Shown here: positions 1-7,597 of the stretch, in pieces
Layout of the letters: every line of letters starts with the position of its first letter
How positions within the stretch are numbered: position 1 is the first letter of the stretch
Notes under the pieces: model-generated
The model's input: the letters and a program-made list of their open reading frames with translations, nothing else
Told to the model about the DNA's origin: nothing
Databases searched by the model: none
Position numbers and translations under genes: made by a program
Assembly: GCA_902792815.1 (NCBI GenBank)
Contig: CADBAY010000008.1
Location: 1-64,000, forward strand
DNA length: 64,000 nt
DNA from: an uncultured Bacteroidia bacterium
Lineage (GTDB): Bacteria > Bacteroidota > Bacteroidia > Bacteroidales > UBA932
Direction: 5' to 3'

Positions 1-77
1 GCTTCCGCAAATGCTGCCGCAGGAGACGCCATCAACCCTGCGAGCAAAAGACCCGTCATTGCTTTTTTCCAAGCCAC
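1..77 (-). CDS. Partial exported protein (signal peptide only)
   Basis: A GTG at 77 opens a frame that reads to the window edge and encodes about 25 residues: a short Lys-Lys start, a run of Leu, Gly and Ala, and an Ala-rich end ending in Ala-Phe-Ala-Glu, as in a cleavable signal peptide. A purine-rich GGAGAG lies just upstream on the minus strand. The mature protein is outside the window, so its function cannot be told. It lies 32 bases downstream of the frameshifted gene at 110-390 and may share its transcript. An internal ATG at 59 is the alternative start. Confidence 0.4.
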   Translation of the reverse strand, partial: MAWKKAMTGLLLAGLMASPAAAFAE

Positions 78-109
78 TTCTCTCCACCCTTTCTACCAAG
101 AATTGCCGT

Positions 110-390
110 TCAATCTCCATGTACACACCCTTCCTCCATTTCAAAGGACTCCTCACCTTCATACAGCAAGGAGAAGTACTGCTGGGCAGAAACATAGGAC
201 ACGCTGTCTTCCCCTGCCACATTGTAGACCCGCATGGTGGCGTATGTATCAAGCCGGCTTTGATACACCCGGGAGTCAAAGGTGCCGGTCACCTCTGCAG
301 CCTCGCCAGGGGCCGGGCCCCGGACAAGAGCAGCCAGCCTGTCAGCAGGCCGCAAAGCAATCTTTTCGTCAGTTTTTTCCTGTGCATCAT
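110..390 (-). pseudogene. Small secreted protein with a frameshift
   Basis: An ATG at 390 follows a good GGAGG ribosome binding site and encodes a signal peptide (Lys-rich start, then a Leu-rich core), but that frame stops after about 33 residues. A second frame, open from about 355 down to 110, encodes a compact acidic domain rich in Tyr, Ser and Glu of about 75 residues that looks like the mature part. The two frames meet in a GC run (GGGGCCCGGCCCC), so one base gained or lost there would join them. This may be a real frameshift or a sequencing error. I do not recognise the family. It follows budA on the same strand. Confidence 0.4.
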
Positions 391-462
391 TCGTTCCTCC
401 AACCTTCAGCCTTCACACCGTCAAAGCGGCAGAGAATTATCCCAGGGAAAATCCACCTGTTT

Positions 463-1308
463 TCAATTTTCTCCCTGCAATTTTCCCTTGGTATCCTGCT
501 CTGCGCTTCTGATGTCTTCCTTCATGTCCTTGGCCAGATTGAGTTCATGGAACTTCTTGTCATCATGCAGGATCAGGGTGAACTTGTCCGTCTGGTCAAG
601 ATATGCCGTGGCGTTTTGCAGAGAAAGCTCCAGGATATGTCCGCCCTTCTTTTTGTCAGCCGAAAGGAAATGGAAATGCCAGCCGACAGAGTTGAGTTCT
701 CCCATATAGCTGGGGCAGTACAGGCCCACCAAGGTGCCCTTGATGTTTTGCTCGGTAAACTCCGTCTGCTTGCCTTTCAGCGCCTCTACCAGGGTGGGAT
801 AAGGTTCCTGGCTGCCGTATTCGCTGCGAAACAGGATAGAGGAGAATTCGGCGGGGAGTTTCACCATGTAAAAGCTGTTGGCGCCGTGCTGCCGAACAGC
901 CTCGTTCAAGGCGTTCTCCAAAGCCGCCTTATCCTTGACATTTTCCAGCTTGACGGCAATATCCTTATCAAAAAAAGTCACATTGGAAAAGGGGATAATC
1001 GTTTCGTCGGGGCACACAATCACGCGCCCATCCCCCAAGGCCTGATAAACAGTGCCGTCCAGCACGATCATCTCGCCGTTTAGCCCCTCGAAAGTTCCAA
1101 TCCCCGTATCGCCAAAGGTGCGGAGCTGCCCGGCCGTAACCGTGCCGCCGAAGTATCCCTGCGCCAGAGACTGCAAGAGCGCCACCTGGGCAATGCTCTC
1201 CCGGTCTGCCCTAGCAGCATAAGCAGACGAGGCCCCCATCCCTGCGCCGATTGCCACCGTACCGGCCAAAACAGCTGCCATAAGTTTCTTTTTGAAGTCA
1301 AATTTCAT
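463..1308 (-). CDS. budA: Acetolactate decarboxylase with signal peptide
   Basis: This enzyme decarboxylates alpha-acetolactate to acetoin, a pH-neutral fermentation branch. The 281-residue protein has the family's zinc site: His-x-His in GWHFHF near residues 209-211 and a third His in GGHIL eleven residues later, the usual spacing. The start at 1308 was chosen over upstream in-frame codons because AAAGGAG sits ten bases before it and the first 32 residues form a signal peptide ending in Ala-Tyr-Ala-Ala. An exported form of this enzyme is less common than the cytoplasmic one. The strong ribosome binding site and style of the protein point to a Firmicute rather than the Bacteroidales of the rest of the window. 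Confidence 0.9.
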   Translation of the reverse strand: MKFDFKKKLMAAVLAGTVAIGAGMGASSAYAARADRESIAQVALLQSLAQGYFGGTVTAGQLRTFGDTGIGTFEGLNGEMIVLDGTVYQALGDGRVIVCPDETIIPFSNVTFFDKDIAVKLENVKDKAALENALNEAVRQHGANSFYMVKLPAEFSSILFRSEYGSQEPYPTLVEALKGKQTEFTEQNIKGTLVGLYCPSYMGELNSVGWHFHFLSADKKKGGHILELSLQNATAYLDQTDKFTLILHDDKKFHELNLAKDMKEDIRSAEQDTKGKLQGEN

Positions 1309-1433
1309 GTCTATCATTCTCCTTTCATAGCAAACCTCAAAAGCTGTATCATGCCCACATATTCGACTTTGATGAAGTAAAATCCTGTCTGCGCCCCATT
1401 TCCCTGCCGCCATGCAGTTTGTTCATGGCATCA

Positions 1434-1491
1434 TAAAATAAAAGAGCGCAAGGAAAAAGGCGATTGGCAGACCGCCTGATTCCTTGCGCTC
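1434..1491 (-). terminator. Hairpin terminator after the STAS gene remnant
   Basis: A perfect 12-base inverted repeat (1444-1455 with 1480-1491) encloses a second short stem (AGGCG with CGCCT). On the minus strand it is followed by a T-rich run at 1434-1443. It lies between the STAS remnant and budA, both on the minus strand, so it would end the upstream transcript before budA. A weaker hairpin lies at about 1512-1533. Confidence 0.65.
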
Positions 1492-1562
1492 AAAATTGTT
1501 GTATTTTGCCGCCCTCACTTATAGAAGCGAGGGACCTCTTGTACTCGTTATGATGGAAAGGG

Positions 1563-1664
1563 TCAGGTTTTTGAACCCTCCACAATGTGGATGATGCGGT
1601 CAAAGTTCGTCATCTCAAAGACTTCCATCACCGTTTCCTGGGGATAGAGCATTTTTAGTTTAGC
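1563..1664 (-). pseudogene. C-terminal fragment of a STAS-domain (anti-sigma antagonist-like) protein
   Basis: The minus-strand frame ending with TGA at 1563 encodes about 33 residues with the pattern KMLYPQETVMEVFEMTNF followed by a hydrophobic strand and a short tail. This matches the last helix and strand of STAS proteins of the SpoIIAA type. The rest of the domain is missing: the frame meets a stop at about 1701-1703 and the sequence upstream of about 1664 does not look like STAS. The gene is therefore truncated at its 5' end, and the break may be another DNA junction. Identification rests on this short match. Confidence 0.45.
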
Positions 1665-1736
1665 AGGAATTACGGCTATGAGCGAAGAATATAAATAGCT
1701 TTAAGAAGATATGATGTAAAGCTGGGTGAGCGTATT

Positions 1737-1898
1737 ATGAGCAGAAAATTCACTTTTGATTTTATACAAAAATTTCATAGCCCCATTTGTGTGAACGCTT
1801 TTCTGAAGGGACTGGACGAAAACGGCATTTCCTATGATTTTCAAGATGGGGTATTGGAGGAACCTTCGAATATGAGGGATATATCATCGTTATGCTGA
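1737..1898 (+). CDS. Small ORF of unknown function
   Basis: An ATG at 1737 opens 53 codons with a plausible residue mix (an aromatic-rich front, then acidic residues). I do not recognise it. Near its end, shifting the frame by one base gives a continued reading that runs through the symporter's ribosome binding site, so this could be the broken tail of a longer gene. The stop lies 15 bases before the symporter start. It may be a remnant and is reported with low confidence. Confidence 0.22.
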   Translation: MSRKFTFDFIQKFHSPICVNAFLKGLDENGISYDFQDGVLEEPSNMRDISSLC

Positions 1899-1905
1899 AA
1901 GGAGG
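1898..1905 (+). promoter_or_regulatory. Strong Shine-Dalgarno site setting a TTG start
   Basis: AAAGGAGG ends eight bases before the TTG at 1914, a textbook Firmicute spacing. No ATG in the symporter frame lies in a suitable place, so this site decides the start. Sites of this strength are absent from the Bacteroidales part of the window. Confidence 0.7.
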
Positions 1906-1913
1906 AATTTTGC

Positions 1914-3161
1914 TTGCAAGACAAACAACAACCCAAATATAGTTTATCTACCAAAATTTTGCTTTCGTTACTACTGGCCTTGATATTGGGCTTTATAGCG
2001 GATCCCGCTTGTCTGCCTTTCGTAAATCAGTGGATCGCTCCTTTGGGAATTATGTTTATAAATCTCATCAAAATGATGATTGTTCCCTTGATATTTTCAT
2101 CTATCATAGCCGCTGTGACCAGTTTGCATGAGCCGCAAAAATTAAAACGCATAGGACTCTCCACAATCGGTCTTTACCTTCTTACAACACTCGCAGCCAT
2201 CGCTATAGGTCTATTCGTGGCAAATATCATAAAACCGGGAATCGGCGTTTCACTCCCGGGAGATGCGCAAATATCCGAAAAATCAGCGCCTGCCCTTATG
2301 GATACATTGGTAGGTCTTATCCCGGCAAATCCGGTGGCGGCTATGGCAAACGGGGAAATATTGCCACTCATCGTTTTTTCGTTGTTTTTAGGTATGAGTA
2401 TCTTAAAAATGGGAGGCGAGAAGGGGAAGCTCCTTGCAAATTTCTTTGCGGCTTGCGCCGAAACATCCTATACATTGATAGGGATTATAATGAAATTTAC
2501 ACCTATAGGAGTTTTCGCTCTGCTTTTTCCCATCATTGTGCAAAGCGGCGTTGACATTGTCCTGCCGCTTATATCGCTTATCGGCTCCGTAGCGCTTGGC
2601 TGTCTTTTGCATGGACTCGTTACTTACGGAGCGTTGCTCAAATTTTTGAGTAAAATGAGTCCGCTTAGATTTTTCAGAAACATATTTGAAGCCATGACGG
2701 TTGCCTTTACCACCGTGTCCAGTGCAGCCACGCTTCCAATCAATATGAAAAACTGTCAGGACAATTTGAAGCTTCGTCCCGAAATCGTCAGCTTCGTTTT
2801 GCCTCTGGGCGCCAATATCAATATGGACGGCACAGCGATATACATCGGAGTAAGTACGATTTTTGCGGCAAACTTATATGGAGTGGATTTTTCTTGGGGG
2901 CAAATGCTTATCATAGTTTTAACCGGCACCCTAGGTTCCATTGGCGCTGCCAGCGTACCTGGGACAGCCGTTATCATGCTGGCTACTGTTTTGCAGTCGG
3001 TGGGATTGCCTCTTGAAGCGATTGCCATTATTGCCGGCGTGGTCAGGGGGAGTGATTCGTTTATCGCGGTGGGCGATACGCGCATAGAGGATTACGACAG
3101 GGTGGCTATCTTCGCCCTGCCGCAGACCATCAAAGAGATAGACAAATTCTTTAAGATATAG
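1914..3161 (+). CDS. Chimeric ORF: dicarboxylate/amino acid:cation symporter joined to TrkA tail
   Basis: Residues 1 to about 376 are a DAACS-family (GltP/DctA-like) sodium or proton symporter: N-terminal membrane helices, a Ser-rich re-entrant loop (TVSSAATLP), the conserved ANINMDGTA helix and the second hairpin (GAASVPGTA). The family then needs a last helix (DRxxDMxRTxxNVTGD) that binds cation and substrate. Here it is absent. From about base 3043 the frame encodes instead the end of a TrkA RCK_C domain (GDTRIEDYDRVAIFALP and a Lys-Phe-Phe end). The 415-residue product cannot be a working symporter. The TTG start is set by a strong ribosome binding site. The front half is richer in A and T than the genes that follow and looks Firmicute. 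Confidence 0.85.
   Translation: MQDKQQPKYSLSTKILLSLLLALILGFIADPACLPFVNQWIAPLGIMFINLIKMMIVPLIFSSIIAAVTSLHEPQKLKRIGLSTIGLYLLTTLAAIAIGLFVANIIKPGIGVSLPGDAQISEKSAPALMDTLVGLIPANPVAAMANGEILPLIVFSLFLGMSILKMGGEKGKLLANFFAACAETSYTLIGIIMKFTPIGVFALLFPIIVQSGVDIVLPLISLIGSVALGCLLHGLVTYGALLKFLSKMSPLRFFRNIFEAMTVAFTTVSSAATLPINMKNCQDNLKLRPEIVSFVLPLGANINMDGTAIYIGVSTIFAANLYGVDFSWGQMLIIVLTGTLGSIGAASVPGTAVIMLATVLQSVGLPLEAIAIIAGVVRGSDSFIAVGDTRIEDYDRVAIFALPQTIKEIDKFFKI
3043..3161 (+). pseudogene. trkA: C-terminal end of a Trk potassium uptake regulator
   Basis: The last 39 codons of the chimeric ORF match the final strands of the TrkA C-terminal (RCK_C) domain, which ends TrkA proteins of the Trk potassium uptake system on the inner face of the membrane. 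The stop overlaps the 3' end of the convergent flavoprotein gene by 11 bases, a tight natural-looking arrangement, so this tail probably belongs to the Bacteroidales chromosome. The remaining ~400 residues of TrkA, and any trkH, are missing to the left. Confidence 0.7.
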
Positions 3162-4533
3162 AAGCCGCTGCGCTCTGTCCCGCAAGGTAGCCGGTGCAGA
3201 AGGCCAGCTGAAGGTTGTAGCCTCCGGTGTCGGCATCTATGTCAACGGTCTCCCCGCAAAAATACAGGCCGCTAATCTTGCGCGACTCCAGGGTCTTGGG
3301 AACAAGGTCGTCGGTGGCCACTCCGCCGGCTGTTACTACAGCCCTTTCCCAGCCGACGAAGCCTGTGATTTTGAAGCGCCAGCATTTCAGCGCCTTGGCT
3401 ATGCTTACGAGGTTAACCCAGACTTTTGTGTCGGTGCGGCTGCGTCTCTCCAAAGTTATTACCTCGGGGTGAGCCGCCATGAACGCAGGAATCAGTTCCC
3501 AGGGAATAAGCTTGCCGAGCAGTATGCGGCAGCGCTCTTTCTCACGCAGGCGGGCCGATCGCGGGTCACGGCCAATCTGCTCCCAGAGTTCTTTAATGCG
3601 TGTAGAGAGTTCGGTCAGGGAGACTCCGCTCTTAAGGTCCAGTTCCAGAGATACTTTTGATCCTCCGAGCAAAGATTTGACTGCCTTGCGGCTGAGCTGG
3701 AAGCCGACGGGACCTTCTATGCCTCCGTCGGTAAAGTCAATGTCGCCGAACTCGTCTCCCGCCAGGGTATCCTGCACCAGAAGGCGAGCCCCGATATTCT
3801 TTAGCGATACTCCGCATAGTTTCTGGCCGAACTCGGAGAGGGGAGTCTCGCGCGGAATGTGGTGCGGCATCGTGGGATTGACAGGGGCACCGTCTTTATA
3901 GCCTTCAGGGACGAGCGCCGTGAGTGAAGGGAAAGTGGGCGTGATGTGGTGAGACAGAGCTTCGGCCCATCGCAGCCCGTCACCGGTCGATCCTGTGCCC
4001 GGATAAGTGAGGCCGCCGGTGGCTATGATTAGGCGGGAACACTTGTGGACGGTGCCGTCGGCGAGTTCGACACTGAATGACGGTGCGTCTCCTGAAGCCG
4101 ACCGGGCGATTGCCGATACTTCCGCTTCGGTCTCGATTTTCACTCCCGCACCAAGGCATTCGCGCACGAGAGTGTCCACCACATCCGATGAACGGTATGA
4201 TGCCGGGAAGGCCCTGTCGCCGCGTTCTACGACAGTGGGCATTCCGGCCGACTCAAAAAAGTCTATTACCCTCTGCGGTGGAAAACTCCGCCATGCGGGG
4301 CGGACGAACTGTGCGCCGCTGCGTATGTGGGCGGCGAATGCTTCCCAGTCTTTCAAGTTGGTGAAGTTGCACCGTCCTTTGCCTGTAATCATTATTTTGC
4401 GCCCTGCCCGTGGCATCTTCTCTATCAAGCAGATACGGGCGTAAAGCCCTTTTCGCGCAGCTGTAGATGCGGCCGACCAGGCTGCCATCAGACCCGAGGC
4501 TCCGCCTCCTATGACTATGATGTCGTACTTCAT
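3151..4533 (-). CDS. BaiN/HI0933-family FAD-dependent oxidoreductase
   Basis: This 460-residue flavoprotein has an N-terminal Rossmann motif (IVIGGGASGLMAA, near residues 6-18), the KMPRAGRKIMITGKGRCNFTN region typical of the YhiN/HI0933 family, and a C-terminal FCGETVDIDADTGGYNLQ segment that closes the FAD site. The family includes BaiN-type reductases of unsaturated steroids, but most members have no proven substrate, so only the flavin-dependent oxidoreductase role is secure. It is transcribed alone from a promoter at 4552-4559. Its 3' end overlaps the trkA tail by 11 bases. Length is normal for the family. Confidence 0.85.
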   Translation of the reverse strand: MKYDIIVIGGGASGLMAAWSAASTAARKGLYARICLIEKMPRAGRKIMITGKGRCNFTNLKDWEAFAAHIRSGAQFVRPAWRSFPPQRVIDFFESAGMPTVVERGDRAFPASYRSSDVVDTLVRECLGAGVKIETEAEVSAIARSASGDAPSFSVELADGTVHKCSRLIIATGGLTYPGTGSTGDGLRWAEALSHHITPTFPSLTALVPEGYKDGAPVNPTMPHHIPRETPLSEFGQKLCGVSLKNIGARLLVQDTLAGDEFGDIDFTDGGIEGPVGFQLSRKAVKSLLGGSKVSLELDLKSGVSLTELSTRIKELWEQIGRDPRSARLREKERCRILLGKLIPWELIPAFMAAHPEVITLERRSRTDTKVWVNLVSIAKALKCWRFKITGFVGWERAVVTAGGVATDDLVPKTLESRKISGLYFCGETVDIDADTGGYNLQLAFCTGYLAGQSAAASIS

Positions 4534-4551
4534 TTGTTAATAAAATGTTGA

Positions 4552-4559
4552 CAAATATA
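4552..4559 (-). promoter_or_regulatory. Bacteroidota -7 box for the flavoprotein gene
   Basis: The minus strand reads TATATTTG, a perfect TAnnTTTG box, 18 bases before the ATG of the flavoprotein gene. No clear -33 TTTG was found at the expected distance. It lies back to back with the promoter at 4569-4600. Confidence 0.55.
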
Positions 4560-4568
4560 GTCATTCTT

Positions 4569-4600
4569 TTTGGTCGCGAGGGGATTTGTACTTAACTTTG
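4569..4600 (+). promoter_or_regulatory. Bacteroidota promoter for the small ORF and lipoprotein
   Basis: TTTG at 4569-4572 and TAACTTTG at 4593-4600 are separated by 20 bases, matching the Bacteroidota consensus in both boxes and spacing. The small ORF at 4635 starts 34 bases after the -7 box. Confidence 0.7.
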
Positions 4601-4634
4601 TAGGTTGTGGAAATAATAATACCAATTTTATATT

Positions 4635-4775
4635 ATGTCAATTAAAAACAAATCATTTGACGCTGCGGTTTATACCGCACCTGACTGTGACGTCTGCGCA
4701 CTCCTCTCAGACGTCATAATCTGCCAAAGTGCTACTACAGAGGACTGGGTTATTGATGAAGGCGGTAATTTCTAG
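4635..4775 (+). CDS. Small peptide (46 aa) coupled to a surface lipoprotein
   Basis: The 46-codon frame has a promoter of its own and ends four bases before the lipoprotein ATG at 4780. The peptide has no signal sequence. It contains a Tyr-Thr-Ala-Pro block followed by Cys-Asp-Val, a hydrophobic middle with two further Cys, and an acidic Asp/Glu tail with Trp. The separate ORF at 33468-33617 has the same plan in the same position before a related lipoprotein, which supports it being real. Short peptides with this plan occur widely before surface lipoproteins in Bacteroidales as far as I know, but I know of no proven function. A leader peptide, chaperone-like partner or secreted peptide are all possible. 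Confidence 0.6.
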   Translation: MSIKNKSFDAAVYTAPDCDVCALLSDVIICQSATTEDWVIDEGGNF

Positions 4776-4779
4776 AGCT

Positions 4780-7455
4780 ATGAAAAAGTTTTTTGCCGCC
4801 ATGGGATTGATGATGGCAGCCATCGTCTCCCTCGTCAGTTGCCAGCCCAAGGAGATATTCTCCGAGACCCGCACCATGACAATCACCGCATCTTCCGACC
4901 TTACCAAAACCACCAATGACGGTATGAGTACTTTATGGGCGGAAGGTGACCAGCTTCATGTTTTCTACAGCAACGGCTCTACCTATGAAAAGGCCGGTGT
5001 GTTTACTCTGAGTGAGGGAAATGGTTCTGTCTCTGCTACTTTTACCTGCGAGAGTGCCAAGACTCCTTCCGGCTCTGCCACCTGGTATGCTATCTATTCT
5101 GGCGCGTCAACTGCCGTTCCTGCCACTCCTGCCGGCTCCGTCGACGGTGACGGATATGTTTTCTTGGGCCGCAGTAACGGAATCGACCAGCCTGTTTATG
5201 GCGATATGAGCAAGGTAGCTGCTTCTCACTGCCCTATGTACGGTGTGGCACAGAATGTATCCTCTGGAGCTACTCCTGCTTTCAGCATGAAGCAGATTGC
5301 ATCTGTCATCGAATTCAATGTGGTCAACAATACTTCCGGTACCCTCGTGGTCAATTCCCTGCAACTTGTTGAGACTGTGGACATTGCTGGACAGTATTAC
5401 CTTGATGTGACTTCAAGTGAACCTGTGCTGACAGGTGTGAGCGGCAAGACCATCAACAATCCACTTGTCCGTATAAAGACTCCTACTGAGCTTGCGGCAG
5501 GTGCAAGTGCAAAGATATACATGCCGGTCAAGCCTTTCAAACACGCTCTTACTGCCGGCATGGAGGTTGTGGTCAGCGGCTCGATCGGCGGTAAAGTGGG
5601 TAGCAAGACATTCTCTCTTACCCCTTCGAATGACGCCCAGGCGACCTTCGCCCCCGGCAAGATCAAAACCGTCACTGTTAATGTTACCGGGCTTGACGTA
5701 GCGACGGAAAGTAATACTGTTAAAGAAGTTCTAAACGGTGATCCTAATACCGACTATCTGGTTGAGAACGCACTTGTTACTTTGGTCTATGCCAAGGGCT
5801 TCTTCGTGACCGACGGCACAGGAACCATCCTGGTATTCACAAACGATGCTCCTGCCGTCAAGAAGGGCGACAAGGTTTCCATTTCCGGACAAATCTCAAC
5901 CTATAGTGGCATGACTCAGTTTAACAGGCCTGCTGTTACTGTGCTGTCTTCCAACAATAATGTCTCTTTGAGTGCCGTTGCATGGTCCAAGGAAGAAATC
6001 GACGAAGCTTCGACCGACGCTACCTGCGAGTATGTTTCCCTTGAAGCCGCTGCTTTCTCAAGCGCAACTTCAGCTGTGTTAAAAGATGCAGCCGGCAACA
6101 ACAGTGCTACTATCTCTATGACTGCTGCCACCGATCCTGCCGTTACCCTTGCCAAAGGCACTTTTGACGTAACCGGATACGTGTATGGCTGCTATAAAGA
6201 TAAGGTGTATATGTATGTCGATAGTGCTGTAGAGCATCAGGACACACCTCCGGTGGTTGAAGGGACCGAGGTTTCCATGACTATGAAGCAGTATCAAGAG
6301 GGACATAACTGCACCCTTTCTGCCGGAACTGAAGTAGTCAAGTACAAAGTTCTTGACCTTTCTTCGGCAGTCCGTATGATGACCAACGGAGTGAGCTCCA
6401 ACGGCGGTTCTTTCTGGACTTCAGGCGATAATGTCCAGTGGCGGCTCTATCAGGGCGGTCCCGACAATCTGACCGTCAAGGTTGCCAGCGGCTGCCAACT
6501 TAAATCGGTTAAGATTACCTATGCTTCTCAGAATGGTGGAGTCCTTGTGGATGGCGCTGGTAGTAAAGTAGAAAGCAATAATGAGGTAAGTGCTTCAGGC
6601 ACCTCGGTCGTGTTTGTTGTTGGCAATACTACTGAAGGAGGTGCAAACGGCCAGGTTAGGGTTACAGCTGTTACGATAGTCTACACCGGCAGCGGAACTC
6701 TCCCTCCCGAGCCTGATGAACCGGCCGAAGAAATTGAAACCAAGATTACCATGGCCGGCAACATGACGGTTTACATCGGTGAGACCGGGGAGTTGAACGC
6801 TACATCCAATGTTTCGGGCGCAACCATTAACTATAGCAGTGAGGATACGTCAATTGCCACAGTATCTTCTTCTGGCGTTGTTACAGGCGTAGCTGAAGGT
6901 ACCGTTAAGGTTTATGCTCGCATTACCGGTGTCTCCGGTCAGTATACCGATGCAGAGCGTTACTGCAACGTCACTGTCTCCGCCAAGCCGACTCCTACCA
7001 CAGGAACTTGGATAGAAACATCCTTAGCCAGCATTTCAGATGGCGCTCAGATAGTAATTGTGGGCAAAGCCGGTGAAACTCTTTATGCAATGGCTAATGA
7101 TAAGGGAACAGGATCCGCTCCAACTGCAGTCGTGGTAAGTGTGAGTGGTACAAAACTCGCCTCTGCTCCGGCCTCAAATCTTGTTTGGACTTTGAAAAAA
7201 GATACTGCCGGGTATAAGTTCAACGCCTCTAATGACAACTATCTGTATGCAACAGACTCGAATAATGGGTTGCGAGTGGGTACTAACACCAACAATGTTT
7301 TCTCACTTGATAGCACTGGCTATCTGGCTATCAAGATTAATGAAACTACTACTAGGTACGTGGGTGTTTATACCACTAATCCCGATTGGCGTTGCTATAC
7401 CAGTACTACCACAAATATCAAGGAGCAGACCTTCACTTTCTATGTAAAGCAGTAA
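4780..7455 (+). CDS. Large multidomain surface lipoprotein (fimbrillin-like, Big_2)
   Basis: The 891-residue protein starts with a lipoprotein signal peptide with Cys at about residue 21 (SLVSC), placing it on the outer membrane and probably the cell surface. About residues 30-310 form a fimbrillin-like beta domain (TKT near the start, then a WAEGDQLHVFY pattern shared with the lipoproteins at 31931 and 33619). About 320-500 look like OB-fold strands (GFFVTDGTGTILVF). A jelly-roll-like region follows, then a bacterial Ig-like Big_2 domain near 660-745 and a C-terminal beta domain. A start at 4780 was chosen because it gives the signal peptide. Role is probably adhesion or glycan binding, which is inference. 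A strong terminator follows. Confidence 0.75.
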   Translation: MKKFFAAMGLMMAAIVSLVSCQPKEIFSETRTMTITASSDLTKTTNDGMSTLWAEGDQLHVFYSNGSTYEKAGVFTLSEGNGSVSATFTCESAKTPSGSATWYAIYSGASTAVPATPAGSVDGDGYVFLGRSNGIDQPVYGDMSKVAASHCPMYGVAQNVSSGATPAFSMKQIASVIEFNVVNNTSGTLVVNSLQLVETVDIAGQYYLDVTSSEPVLTGVSGKTINNPLVRIKTPTELAAGASAKIYMPVKPFKHALTAGMEVVVSGSIGGKVGSKTFSLTPSNDAQATFAPGKIKTVTVNVTGLDVATESNTVKEVLNGDPNTDYLVENALVTLVYAKGFFVTDGTGTILVFTNDAPAVKKGDKVSISGQISTYSGMTQFNRPAVTVLSSNNNVSLSAVAWSKEEIDEASTDATCEYVSLEAAAFSSATSAVLKDAAGNNSATISMTAATDPAVTLAKGTFDVTGYVYGCYKDKVYMYVDSAVEHQDTPPVVEGTEVSMTMKQYQEGHNCTLSAGTEVVKYKVLDLSSAVRMMTNGVSSNGGSFWTSGDNVQWRLYQGGPDNLTVKVASGCQLKSVKITYASQNGGVLVDGAGSKVESNNEVSASGTSVVFVVGNTTEGGANGQVRVTAVTIVYTGSGTLPPEPDEPAEEIETKITMAGNMTVYIGETGELNATSNVSGATINYSSEDTSIATVSSSGVVTGVAEGTVKVYARITGVSGQYTDAERYCNVTVSAKPTPTTGTWIETSLASISDGAQIVIVGKAGETLYAMANDKGTGSAPTAVVVSVSGTKLASAPASNLVWTLKKDTAGYKFNASNDNYLYATDSNNGLRVGTNTNNVFSLDSTGYLAIKINETTTRYVGVYTTNPDWRCYTSTTTNIKEQTFTFYVKQ

Positions 7456-7477
7456 AGTTCTGAATCGTATTCCTTTC

Positions 7478-7508
7478 GGCGGCCTCCTTTGTGAGGCCGC
7501 CTTTTTTT
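7478..7508 (+). terminator. Rho-independent terminator
   Basis: A perfect nine-base stem (GGCGGCCTC with GAGGCCGCC) with a six-base loop is followed by seven Ts. It ends the lipoprotein transcript 22 bases after its stop codon. Confidence 0.9.
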
Positions 7509-7551
7509 GCTTATTTACAGTTGTATAGTAGTGGATTTCGCAAAAAATATC

Positions 7552-7559
7552 TATATTTG
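7552..7559 (+). promoter_or_regulatory. Bacteroidota -7 box for the TMEM43-like gene
   Basis: TATATTTG matches the TAnnTTTG consensus and lies 38 bases before the ATG at 7598. No convincing -33 TTTG is seen at the usual distance. Confidence 0.5.
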
Positions 7560-7597
7560 TGAATACGGTTTGCAACAATTCCTAATTCTTTAATATT

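Noticed and set aside
103-1083. A 326-codon plus-strand frame over budA
   Set aside because: BudA on the minus strand has a signal peptide, ribosome binding site and zinc ligands; this frame has none.
1914-3161. Natural C-terminal variant of a symporter
   Set aside because: The missing last helix is essential in the family, and the replacement matches TrkA closely, so a fusion explains it better.
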